Source: an uncultured Clostridium sp. (GTDB lineage Bacteria; Bacillota; Clostridia; Lachnospirales; Lachnospiraceae). From it: DNA of 28,210 nucleotides. The notes under the pieces are model-generated. The model made no database searches and was not told where the DNA came from. It saw nothing but the letters and a program-made list of their open reading frames with translations. The stretch is from assembly GCA_934438135.1 (NCBI GenBank), contig CAKSBP010000039.1:1-28210 (forward strand), written 5' to 3'. Below are positions 1 through 7,584 of the stretch, piece after piece (positions within the stretch are counted from its first letter, which is position 1; each line of letters opens with the position of its first letter). The position numbers and the translations under genes are program-made.

Positions 1-614
1 GCAGTACGGATGTAATCCTGTCCCAGAGAATCCAGCATACTTGTTTTTGTCAGTCTTGTTATGTAGGCCATTGGATATAAAGCCAGAGCAATTACCGGCA
101 AAATATTGTTTGAACTTTCGGTACTCCACACCGGTATCCAGCCTAACCGGATACAAAATACATATAAAAGAATCGTTGCAAGTACAAAACTTGGCATTGC
201 CGTTGCAAGTGTAGATACAAATACAATCAATCTGTCGGGCCAACGGTTCCTAGTAAGTGCTGCGATACTTCCAGCTATAATTCCAATGACAATTGCAAAA
301 ACAGCTGCAATGCCACCGATTCTGGCACTTAGCAGAAAACTTTCAGAAATGGTTGACCAGATGCTTCTTCCTGTCTGTAGACTGACACCCCAGTCCCCAG
401 TTAAAAGATTCTTCATATAAATTGCATATTGTTCCAACACTGGCTTATCCAGATTATACCTTGCCTCTAGTACTGCTTTTACCTCTGGACTTGTTGCTTT
501 TTCAGAATCAAAAGGACCACCTGGAATTGCATTCATGGCAAAAAAGGTTATCATACTAATAAGCATTACAGTTACAACGGCAAGTGCCGTCCTTTTTATT
601 ACATAATTTTTCAA
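1..614 (-). CDS. ABC transporter permease, DppB/OppB type (C-terminus cut by window edge)
   Basis: An inner-membrane permease subunit of a peptide/nickel/opine-type ABC importer; this family also carries oligosaccharides in some plant-wall degraders. I read 204 codons from a TTG start at 614; AAGGAGAGG at 621-629 lies 6 nt upstream, and no better start is near. The N-terminus has one membrane segment (about residues 9-28), then the family signature MNAIPGGPFD, then a periplasmic stretch (YNLDKPVLEQYAIYMKNLL, GDWGVSL) typical of DppB/OppB, then further hydrophobic segments. The conserved C-terminal loop would lie beyond base 1. Substrate cannot be read from the sequence. The adjacent GH127 gene on the same strand makes arabino-oligosaccharides plausible, but that is inference; true peptide uptake is the alternative. 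Confidence 0.88.
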   Translation of the reverse strand, partial: MKNYVIKRTALAVVTVMLISMITFFAMNAIPGGPFDSEKATSPEVKAVLEARYNLDKPVLEQYAIYMKNLLTGDWGVSLQTGRSIWSTISESFLLSARIGGIAAVFAIVIGIIAGSIAALTRNRWPDRLIVFVSTLATAMPSFVLATILLYVFCIRLGWIPVWSTESSNNILPVIALALYPMAYITRLTKTSMLDSLGQDYIRT

Positions 615-782
615 AAATATCCTCTCCTTACATTAGGGCATTTATACCAGAATTTTACTTTCCGGGTATAAAAAAGGGCATACATAATTTATGATTTTCC
701 TCTATCTGACCGCAGGTATCCCAGATGTACTGATTTATGATAATCTGCTTTATAATGTGTTATTTACATCGATGATAGGGTT

Positions 783-799
783 ATTTCCAAATTGGAAAT
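783..799. promoter_or_regulatory. 17-bp perfect palindrome, operator candidate
   Basis: ATTTCCAA-A-TTGGAAAT is a perfect inverted repeat about 170 bp upstream of the permease start, in the long AT-rich leader region. A dimeric regulator could bind it. No -35/-10 pair next to it is clear enough to call. Confidence 0.4.
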
Positions 800-840
800 A
801 TTTCATAACTTATGCACACCCTTGTGCTCATTTTTGTTTG

Positions 841-878
841 GTAAACTAAAAAACTTTGTATAAATATAGTAAACTAAA
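841..878 (-). repeat. Paired direct repeat TTTAGTTTAC upstream of permease
   Basis: Two identical 10-mers (GTAAACTAAA on the plus strand, at 841-850 and 869-878) lie 28 bp apart. Paired same-orientation half-sites are typical of AraC-family operators, and an AraC-family gene lies at 3189-4025. That link is inference only. Confidence 0.35.
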
Positions 879-1016
879 CAATTGATTAAGTCAAGATACA
901 TTTTGTATGTTTACGATTAATTTATGTATATTTATTCAACTTATCTAAAATTTTATCTATTACTGTGAGATAATTTTACATCCATGTGTCCAGCATATGT
1001 AAAAAACATTTTTCCT

Positions 1017-1044
1017 TTTCCATATATGTCCGGACACCGGAAAT
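1017..1044 (-). terminator. Weak terminator-like hairpin after GH127 gene
   Basis: TGTCCGGACA (1027-1036) is a perfect 10-bp palindrome, and flanking TTTCC/GGAAA arms could extend the stem. It lies just past the GH127 stop. On the minus strand a mixed A/T run with TTTTTT follows a little further on. The stem is imperfect, so the call is tentative. Confidence 0.35.
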
Positions 1045-1055
1045 CTGTATTTTCT

Positions 1056-3074
1056 CTAGTCTGCTTTTACCCAGACCTGCATCTCTCCCTCTCCACGGTT
1101 TGCCCATGCATAATATGGGATCCAGGTCAGTTCTTTGGTCTCATACTGTGGTTTCTTATATGTATGATAAAGCCCTTCTTCTTTTTTTACTATACAAGAA
1201 AGTTTTTGAAATCCATTTGTCTTAAGTGCCAGTATTTTTCTTCCTCCAATTTGAATTTCCTCCTCTTTGGCCTCTAAATTATCTGATACAGATATTAAAT
1301 GCAGATTTTCTCCATTGTCTGCTTCTTCCAGACAATATACAACTGGTCCTCTGGTAAGTGCCACTTTTCCAATGTCTTCACGGACTCTGTCATCTGCTTC
1401 CTGAAGCTTTGGTATCATTGGAAAACAAAATGATATCGTTTCTTCTCCATCCCAGTTCTTTTGGATGTAGCAATATCCACCCTTTACTGTAACCGGCTCT
1501 TTTATCGGTCTCTCCCACTGGCTGCACCATCCAGGAATCCGAAGTGCAAGGGTAAAAGAAACTGGTTCTTTCGTTTTTACCGTAACAGATACCTTACCAT
1601 TCCAAGGAAATTCTGAGGTAATAGCAATCTCCATCTTTTTCCCCTGCACCGTCTTTTCTAAAATCCCGCCCGTATATAAATGAATCCATAATGTATCCTG
1701 ATTTTCGGTATAAGCATAAGATCCAATAGAACTTAACAGTCTTGCCAGATTCGGAGGACAGCAGGCACAACCAAACCACTTTTGACGGACTGGTCTTACG
1801 TGGAACTTTCTCTCATCTTCATGACAGGCTTTCGGAAATACTTCCAGGGGATTTACATAGAAGAAGCTCTTTCCATCCAGTGCAATTCCACTAAGAATTC
1901 CATTGTAAAGTGCCCGTTCTATCATATCTGCATATTTCCTGTCTGGATGGATTTCCAACATTCTTCTTGCAAAGAAAACCAGACTGATGGATGCACATGT
2001 TTCTGCATAAATTGTATCGTTTGGTAAATCAAATGGAAAAGAAAAGGATTCCCCTAACTGCGTTCCACCGATTCCACCTGTTATATATAGTTTTTCACGT
2101 TCTATGCTGTTCCAAAGATTTTCACATGCCTGATATAAAGTGTCGTCTCCTGTCCGTTTTGCCATATCTGCCATTCCTGAATAGAGATACACCGCCCGAA
2201 CCGCATGTCCTACTGCCTCTTTTTGCTGCCTGACTGGAAGATGTGCCTGATAATAACGGTAACGGATTTCTTTTGCCATAACCTGTTTAGGATGCTCCAT
2301 ATCAAAATAATATGGCTTCTGTCCTCTTTGATTAATAAAAAAACTTCCTAATTTTAAATACTTCTCTTCCCCAGTTAAATCATAAAGTTCTGCCAGGGCC
2401 ATTTCTGCAATTTCATGACCCGGATATCCCTTTTTCTTACCATCCTCTGCCCCAAACTGAGTACTAATAAAATCTGCATACCGTTTGGCTGCATTTAAAA
2501 GTTTATCTTTTTCCGTCGCCTGATAATACGCAATTGCTCCTTGCGTTAAATGTCCAAAACAATATAATTCGTGTTTATCCTGTAAATTTGTAAAAATCCC
2601 GGATAAATCATTAATAATATAATAAGTATCCAAATAACCATTATCTAACTGTGCCTCACAGACGATATCAATGGCAGTATCGGCGATTTTTTCCAGTTCC
2701 GGATCTGGATGCCAGATCAAAGAATATCCGACTGCTTCTATCCATTTATAGAAATCACTGTCCTGAAACACATATCCATAAAACCGTTCTTCAAGCACAC
2801 TTTTTTCTTTAGGAAGTGTCTCCCATCCTTGAGTCGGCCAGACAATTTCCTTATATTCTGCTCCCTGTTCTTTTCTTCTTTGATTTAATTCTCCAGCAAG
2901 ACGGAAATTCCGCATACAAAAACTCGGTTCAGCATCTGGTATCTGGTCATTTAAGGCTCTCCATTGATATGGAATCACCTCCGTCCGAACCAGTTCCATT
3001 TCCTCCTTCCAAAAGGAATCCGTTATCTGAACCTTTTTTAATGAAAATGGTGCATTATACTCCTGTGTATTCAT
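1056..3074 (-). CDS. Beta-L-arabinofuranosidase, glycoside hydrolase family 127
   Basis: A 672-residue enzyme of the GH127 (DUF1680) family, which removes beta-L-arabinofuranose from plant arabino-glycans and hydroxyproline-linked arabinans with a zinc-bound cysteine as nucleophile. The metal set of the family is visible: E358 and C360 in YAETCAS, and C438/C439 in GCACCPPN. These match Glu338, Cys340, Cys417 and Cys418 of Bifidobacterium HypBA1, so C438 is the likely nucleophile. Length fits the family (HypBA1 is 658 residues). There is no signal peptide, so it should be cytoplasmic and act on imported oligosaccharides. The ATG at 3074 is chosen because GGAGG lies 6 nt upstream; an in-frame ATG 30 nt earlier has no such site. 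A divergent AraC regulator sits upstream and an ABC permease downstream, fitting a small arabinan-use locus. Confidence 0.92.
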   Translation of the reverse strand: MNTQEYNAPFSLKKVQITDSFWKEEMELVRTEVIPYQWRALNDQIPDAEPSFCMRNFRLAGELNQRRKEQGAEYKEIVWPTQGWETLPKEKSVLEERFYGYVFQDSDFYKWIEAVGYSLIWHPDPELEKIADTAIDIVCEAQLDNGYLDTYYIINDLSGIFTNLQDKHELYCFGHLTQGAIAYYQATEKDKLLNAAKRYADFISTQFGAEDGKKKGYPGHEIAEMALAELYDLTGEEKYLKLGSFFINQRGQKPYYFDMEHPKQVMAKEIRYRYYQAHLPVRQQKEAVGHAVRAVYLYSGMADMAKRTGDDTLYQACENLWNSIEREKLYITGGIGGTQLGESFSFPFDLPNDTIYAETCASISLVFFARRMLEIHPDRKYADMIERALYNGILSGIALDGKSFFYVNPLEVFPKACHEDERKFHVRPVRQKWFGCACCPPNLARLLSSIGSYAYTENQDTLWIHLYTGGILEKTVQGKKMEIAITSEFPWNGKVSVTVKTKEPVSFTLALRIPGWCSQWERPIKEPVTVKGGYCYIQKNWDGEETISFCFPMIPKLQEADDRVREDIGKVALTRGPVVYCLEEADNGENLHLISVSDNLEAKEEEIQIGGRKILALKTNGFQKLSCIVKKEEGLYHTYKKPQYETKELTWIPYYAWANRGEGEMQVWVKAD

Positions 3075-3131
3075 TTCATACCTCCATAAAAACATTTTTT
3101 CCATCGTACCATATCTTTTCAGTCAATTCCA

Positions 3132-3160
3132 TTGTCAAAGCAGAACACCGCATGTATAAT
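3132..3160 (+). promoter_or_regulatory. Near-consensus sigma-A promoter of the AraC regulator
   Basis: TTGTCA (3132-3137), a 17-bp spacer, then TATAAT (3155-3160). Transcription should start near 3167, leaving about 20 nt before the TTG start at 3189, with AGGAGGG at 3176-3182. The -35 reads TTGACA on the other strand as well, so it may overlap the divergent GH127 promoter. A possible minus-strand extended -10 (TGGTACGAT) lies nearby but is weak. Confidence 0.7.
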
Positions 3161-3188
3161 ATGGAACATAGGATTAGGAGGGATTTAC

Positions 3189-4025
3189 TTGGAACTTTCA
3201 TTCACACAACAAAACAAACGAACAATAGAATCTGCCAATTATATTACCTGGGTTCATCCAGGATTGCATCCCGATCGGATACTGGGTGTACATGACTTTC
3301 TTTATATGATAGATGGCAGTTGGGAAATTGCCGAAGAAGATACTTGTTATGAAATACATACGGATGATTTGCTTATCCTGTCTGCTGGAAAGCATCATTA
3401 CGGAACGAAACCATGCAATCCAAACTGTAAACACATGTATATTCACGTAATTCCAGAACCAATAGAACTGTCAGAGAATTTCCATGGTGTAAATCTTTCT
3501 GACAAAAGCAGCCTGCCTACCGTTACGCTCCCTTCTCTCATTCATTGTCGGGGAAGCTTACATATTAAAGAACTTTTCGAAGAAATTATACAGGTATTCT
3601 GGTCTCCTTCTTTTTATAAAAAGCAGAAACTTTCCTGTCTGTTTGAACTTCTGCTCTACGAACTCCATGACAGTCTGCATAGAGAAACTTCTCCATCCAA
3701 AAATACAGTAATCGAGGAAATTGTGCATTTAATTCAGAGTAATCCACAACGCTTTTTTACCGAAAAAGAACTGGCTGCCCGTTTCTTTCTCTGCGAAAAA
3801 ACACTAAACAACCAGTTCAAAAGGGGATACTACAAAACAATCTATGCTTACCAGATGGAATACAAATTAGAAATGGTGCGACAGTTTCTGCTTCTGCATC
3901 CAGACGTGAAACTTCGTGAAATCGCACAGAATTTTGGATTCTTTGATGAATTCCATCTGAGTAAAGCCTTTAAAAAGAAATACGGAGTGCCACCAAGTGT
4001 GTATCGGGGGATGTATCTTTCATGA
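3189..4025 (+). CDS. AraC-family transcriptional regulator
   Basis: A 278-residue regulator with an N-terminal cupin-like sensor half (about residues 1-150; the HDFLYMIDGSWEI and LLILSAGKHHYG segments are typical) and a C-terminal double helix-turn-helix (about 175-278) ending in the usual LREIAQNFGFFDEFHLSKAFKKKYG signature, which I break here as LREIAQNFGF and HLSKAFKKKYG. It most likely controls the divergent GH127 gene and perhaps the permease in response to a sugar. The start is taken as TTG at 3189 because AGGAGGG lies 6 nt before it. A longer in-frame reading from TTG at 3132 is unlikely because that TTG is the promoter -35. The gene converges on the KAS-III-like gene with 29 bp between them. 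Confidence 0.9.
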   Translation: MELSFTQQNKRTIESANYITWVHPGLHPDRILGVHDFLYMIDGSWEIAEEDTCYEIHTDDLLILSAGKHHYGTKPCNPNCKHMYIHVIPEPIELSENFHGVNLSDKSSLPTVTLPSLIHCRGSLHIKELFEEIIQVFWSPSFYKKQKLSCLFELLLYELHDSLHRETSPSKNTVIEEIVHLIQSNPQRFFTEKELAARFFLCEKTLNNQFKRGYYKTIYAYQMEYKLEMVRQFLLLHPDVKLREIAQNFGFFDEFHLSKAFKKKYGVPPSVYRGMYLS

Positions 4026-4054
4026 TTTTATTATCAATAACGAAAAAGACAACA

Positions 4055-5059
4055 TTAATAACGTAATAAAAGAAATACATTTTCAATACAAAAACCTGTT
4101 GTCCAAATATATATATAATCACCTCGATGCAATTTTCCAGATTGAATTGTTTCATACAAAGCAAGAAACGGTGTTGATGCACCTGTATATCCATATTTTC
4201 TCCCTACATAAGGAACTTTTTCCGGTTCCACTCCCATATCTTTCTGAAAGTCTCTCACTATCTGTTCTGAAAACTGACACACACAAAATAAATCAATATC
4301 CTGGGGTGTCAAATTATGATTGGCTAACATCGTTTTTACAGTTTTATAAATTATTTGATTATCTTGATCTATAGAGTCCATTCGACATAAAATGTTTTCA
4401 GGTTCTCCTGTAAAAACTTTGGACATTCCACATGCTGGTACTGCAACCCTCTCATGAACATTAGAAATAACGTAGTATTCTGAGTCAATAAAGTACGAAT
4501 CTTCTTTTGTTTTTTCAAGAATCATTGCACAGGCTGAATCTGTAAAACTTGCATAATATAGTGCATTCCTTTTATCTGCAAATCTCGTGAAATATTCACT
4601 CGCAATGATTAAAACACGCTTCACTTGAGTTCTAACAGACATATAACAATATACTTGTTCCATTGCACTTGCCATGCCTATACAATTTGCATTCAAATCA
4701 AAACATAATGCTTTACTACTTCCATTAATAGCATTATGAATTTTAAGGGCCGTAGGTGGGAACATGTATTCTGGTGTACAAGATACAAAACACACCATAT
4801 CCATATCCTTTCCCGCAAGTCCTGATTTTTTTAATACTTTCTTTGCAGCTTCAATTCCCATAGTCAGGCTGTTTTCACCACTGCCTTCCAAAATAGTATA
4901 TCTTTTATCCTTCGCTAATTTCTCCTCTAACAGTTTCCTTGTTTCTTCTGGAGGAATCCCCTGATTTTCATAGTATTTTATATAATACTCATTATCTCGA
5001 TATGTCTCAGGATGATAAATTTCTATTTCTCGTATCTTAATATTATCTGATGCAATCAT
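4055..5059 (-). CDS. KAS-III (FabH)-like thiolase-fold protein with degenerate catalytic triad
   Basis: A 334-residue protein of the 3-oxoacyl-ACP synthase III fold, near the usual FabH length. The nucleophile region is kept: DLNANCIGMASAM puts Cys126 where FabH has its catalytic Cys. The C-terminal half has recognisable but altered motifs: where FabH has HQAN this protein has CQFS (261-264), and where FabH has GNTSAAS it has GYTGAST (from 290). So the His and Asn that drive decarboxylative condensation appear lost. Known relatives without a full triad act as acyl transferases, so acyl transfer onto Cys126 is a reasonable inference, not a demonstrated role. It is last in a minus-strand operon after a SPASM protein (47 nt gap, AAAGGA 7 nt before the ATG). 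It is probably not a housekeeping fatty-acid enzyme. Confidence 0.75.
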   Translation of the reverse strand: MIASDNIKIREIEIYHPETYRDNEYYIKYYENQGIPPEETRKLLEEKLAKDKRYTILEGSGENSLTMGIEAAKKVLKKSGLAGKDMDMVCFVSCTPEYMFPPTALKIHNAINGSSKALCFDLNANCIGMASAMEQVYCYMSVRTQVKRVLIIASEYFTRFADKRNALYYASFTDSACAMILEKTKEDSYFIDSEYYVISNVHERVAVPACGMSKVFTGEPENILCRMDSIDQDNQIIYKTVKTMLANHNLTPQDIDLFCVCQFSEQIVRDFQKDMGVEPEKVPYVGRKYGYTGASTPFLALYETIQSGKLHRGDYIYIWTTGFCIENVFLLLRY

Positions 5060-5106
5060 AACAAAATCCTTTCTTTGCTAGTATTTCAATAAATTTCAGT
5101 TGAATT

Positions 5107-6372
5107 TTATTCCTCACCCCCTTCCCCAAAATATTCTCGTATCATCATTTCCATATTGCTGCAGACTGCTTTTGTCAAATCACCTTGCTCCATTGCTTTT
5201 TTTCCACATCCACCAACACAGATAAATGCGAATTTACACTTTCTACATTTTTCCATATTCTGTACATTTCTAAGTTTCCATTGTTTTTCCTTTTTCCAGT
5301 TTCTTCGAAACCCATCGTCATAACTTCCAATTGCACTGCCTATTTTTCCACATAGCTTTGGGCAAAGATAAATTTTCCCGTCCTCTCCAAACACATACTG
5401 CTTTCCGGGGACACAGTCACAGTAATAAAGAGAAATGGATTTTTGAAAGTTCTGATTCATAGAAAATAACCGTTTCAAATGCTGATATCCTTTCATGTTA
5501 TCCAGTGAAAATACACCGGACATCAATCCATCTGTCCTCTTATCTATTTCTTTCAGTTTATGTATAATTTCCCATTCAAACAAATCGCAGCTACCTCCTG
5601 TTTCTGGAAGCAGATAACAACAAAAATGCGGATTTTTATGCCACAATTTATCTACCATAAGTTCTGCCATCACCGGAATATCTTTTATATTTCTCCGATT
5701 CACATAAAACCAAAGAGAAACTGATACATTCATCTGTATATAGCTTTGGATTTCCTCTATCATTAACTTCTGCTTCCCATTTTCATTGCAGCAGATACGA
5801 AGTTCTTTGATAATACTTTTATTCTTCTTGATAATCCCAAAAACTTTCTCATCTTCCATGCCTGTGATCCATAAAATAACAGCACTCTTTTTCCCATGCT
5901 CCCTCTGCTGCAAAATATGTTTTTGTGCCATTTGAAAAAATGCTTCCATTTCCTTTGCTTTCATTTCATCCGCCTCATATAGCATAAGCCAGCTGTTTTC
6001 TTTTCTCCGACGATTCAGGTTTTGAATGAAATGAAATACCTGCTTCATTTTTTCTGTATCCATGCTGAACTCTTTTCCAGCATTCGCATGTATCCCATAC
6101 ACAATAGGTTTTTCTTCCATCTCCTCTTTATATTCTCGAATCAACGTCTGAATGGCCTTTTCTTCCTGTTCCATATTATTCCAGATAAATCCATAGCTTT
6201 TAAAATAACGAATGTCTGCCAAAGAAACTTCTGAGAACTTCTCTTTCACAATTAAATTCCACACTTCTGATTTTGACTTGCCCAGAGATACTACATATCC
6301 TAATAACAAGTGAAACAACAATGTCTTACCTGATTTCCATTTGCACAAATGCCAGTACTTTGTAAGATACAT
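5107..6372 (-). CDS. SPASM-domain protein related to radical SAM peptide maturases, lacking the radical SAM cluster motif
   Basis: A 421-residue protein. The start MYLTKYWHLC...LLFHLLLGYVVSL resembles the N-terminus of radical SAM/SPASM peptide maturases. The C-terminus carries a full SPASM set: C320 with GxxxxC337, then C376-x2-C379-x5-C385-x3-C389 (CRKCKFAFICVGGC), and C404, enough for auxiliary Fe-S clusters. However, the CxxxCxxC that would bind the radical-generating cluster is absent; around residues 90-105, where it is expected, the sequence reads IVYGIHANAGKEFSMDT. The middle region keeps barrel-like alternation but no GGEP. It is therefore a degenerate maturase, perhaps a binding or scaffold protein. 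AGGAGG lies 5 nt before the ATG, and the stop of the upstream gene is 9 nt away, so the two are co-transcribed. Alternative: a divergent electron-transfer protein. Confidence 0.7.
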   Translation of the reverse strand: MYLTKYWHLCKWKSGKTLLFHLLLGYVVSLGKSKSEVWNLIVKEKFSEVSLADIRYFKSYGFIWNNMEQEEKAIQTLIREYKEEMEEKPIVYGIHANAGKEFSMDTEKMKQVFHFIQNLNRRRKENSWLMLYEADEMKAKEMEAFFQMAQKHILQQREHGKKSAVILWITGMEDEKVFGIIKKNKSIIKELRICCNENGKQKLMIEEIQSYIQMNVSVSLWFYVNRRNIKDIPVMAELMVDKLWHKNPHFCCYLLPETGGSCDLFEWEIIHKLKEIDKRTDGLMSGVFSLDNMKGYQHLKRLFSMNQNFQKSISLYYCDCVPGKQYVFGEDGKIYLCPKLCGKIGSAIGSYDDGFRRNWKKEKQWKLRNVQNMEKCRKCKFAFICVGGCGKKAMEQGDLTKAVCSNMEMMIREYFGEGGEE

Positions 6373-6381
6373 ATTTACCTC

Positions 6382-7116
6382 CTATTCTTCACACATTTTA
6401 CGATTTAACAGAGAAAAAAGTTCTTCACGATACAAATTCTTTGGAAAATCACTTAAAATACACTTACACTGCCATAGATAATCATCTGTTTTCTGTCTCC
6501 AAATTTGTTTTTCTTCCCTAGTAATATTATTCCTGATGTCTGCCCAAGCTCCAATCACTCTTCCAAGCTGTCTGAATTTTTCCTCAAAAGATGGTTTTAC
6601 CTCTGCACATAGTGCCGGTATCCTGCAAAGATTCTCATAAAAATCTATATTCTCTGTTGAATCATTTTTCCTCAGTTCCTGATAAAAATGATCGAATACT
6701 TTAGAAAGACAGCTCAGCACTTCTTTATTCTGCATGCCCTGAATTATAGGCTGGAAAACAGAATAAATAAATCTGTCTCCGGCTACACTTATAGCAATAT
6801 GCTTATAGATTTGCTTCTCTGAAATTTCTTTTTTCTGCCTAACATCCCTGTGCCACTGAACCATATTTTCTAAATATCCAATGCAGACAGCCGTCTCTTC
6901 TAACATTTCGCAGGTCTTTTTCTGACTGTTAAAATTAAAGTAAAGAAGATAAAGAAGTTCGGACGAAAAAAGTTCACCTTCCATACAGACTTTTCCTAAT
7001 TCAGTCAGCTGCTCTGATTCAAAACTATTTAAAAGATTCTTTTTCATTTTTTCAAGCCTTCCCACATACTTCTGCTTTAGTTCACATTCCAGCTCTTTAT
7101 TCGATAACACAAACAT
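6382..7116 (-). CDS. Polyprenyl-diphosphate-synthase-like all-helical protein without DDxxD motifs
   Basis: A 244-residue helical protein that I would list as hypothetical with a fold guess. Several segments follow the order of trans-isoprenyl diphosphate synthases: LEETAVCIGYLENMVQWHRD (72-91) in place of the helix with the first Asp-rich motif, AGDRFIYSVF (112-121) like the conserved AGDxLLxxAF, and FRQLGRVIGAWADIRNNI (181-198) in place of the GxxFQxxDD helix. Both DDxxD motifs are missing, so it should not bind the usual magnesium-diphosphate group. The ATG at 7116 is chosen because AAGGAG lies just upstream with suitable spacing; a reading from 7170 would overlap the regulator gene and lacks a site. 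In Bacillus ComQXPA, an enzyme of this fold prenylates a signal peptide, which makes the context suggestive. The homology call needs profile or structure comparison. Confidence 0.6.
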   Translation of the reverse strand: MFVLSNKELECELKQKYVGRLEKMKKNLLNSFESEQLTELGKVCMEGELFSSELLYLLYFNFNSQKKTCEMLEETAVCIGYLENMVQWHRDVRQKKEISEKQIYKHIAISVAGDRFIYSVFQPIIQGMQNKEVLSCLSKVFDHFYQELRKNDSTENIDFYENLCRIPALCAEVKPSFEEKFRQLGRVIGAWADIRNNITREEKQIWRQKTDDYLWQCKCILSDFPKNLYREELFSLLNRKMCEE

Positions 7117-7153
7117 TTTCGACTCCTTTCTGAAATCAAACCTGATTTCCATG

Positions 7154-7477
7154 CTATATGTATTTAACAAGCGTTTTTATTACATTGCTGATTATCCTTA
7201 GCTGTTGTTCATTGCAGTTTTCAATCAGTTCATAATACTCAGACTGCACTGCCTTTTTTTTATTGGCAAGAGAACTTTCTAGTATTTCGTCTGTCGAAAT
7301 GTCCAGTTCATTAGCTATCTTTACTAATGTTGTTAAACCAATTCTCGCATTGGCCGATTCAATGTTTCGAAGATGATAGCTTGAAATATCCACACGTTCC
7401 GCCAGCTGCTCCTGAGTCAGCTTTTTTGATTTTCTTACTTTTCTTATTGTTGAGCCGATAGCAGCATAATCTAACAT
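7154..7477 (-). CDS. XRE-family helix-turn-helix regulator heading the degenerate-enzyme operon
   Basis: A 107-residue protein with a Cro/C1-type helix-turn-helix at about residues 9-63 (RKVRKSKKLTQEQLAERVDI, then ISSYHLRNIESANARIGLTT) and a short helical C-terminal tail that may dimerise. The ATG at 7477 is preferred: AAGGGGG lies 8 nt upstream. An in-frame GTG at 7513 has a ribosome site right against it, so it is unlikely. Its stop is 37 nt before the next gene, so it heads the operon 4055-7477. It probably controls that operon; a perfect 25-bp palindrome lies about 110 bp upstream. A tiny ORF overlaps its start codon (see findings). Confidence 0.85.
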   Translation of the reverse strand: MLDYAAIGSTIRKVRKSKKLTQEQLAERVDISSYHLRNIESANARIGLTTLVKIANELDISTDEILESSLANKKKAVQSEYYELIENCNEQQLRIISNVIKTLVKYI

Positions 7478-7584
7478 TAACAATACCCCCTTATAAGAAA
7501 TAGTAAAATCCACTCCTTCTTTGTGTTCTCCCCCATCTGAATATAAATTTATGGTACAGCAGTTTTACATATAGTTGAATACTT

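Larger units (their letters stand above)
615..1055. other. Long intergenic region upstream of the permease
   Basis: No convincing gene in 441 bp. It holds the permease ribosome site (621-629), a perfect 17-bp palindrome (783-799), a pair of TTTAGTTTAC direct repeats on the minus strand (841-850 and 869-878) and a weak hairpin after the GH127 gene (1017-1044). The AT-rich content and site-like repeats suggest a regulated promoter for the transporter operon. Confidence 0.5.

Noticed and set aside
7117..7170. Longer polyprenyl-synthase-like protein from ATG at 7170
   Set aside because: It would overlap the XRE gene and has no ribosome site; ATG 7116 has AAGGAG just upstream.
7478..7513. Longer XRE protein from GTG at 7513
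   Set aside because: The only ribosome-like site touches the GTG; the ATG at 7477 has AAGGGGG at proper distance.
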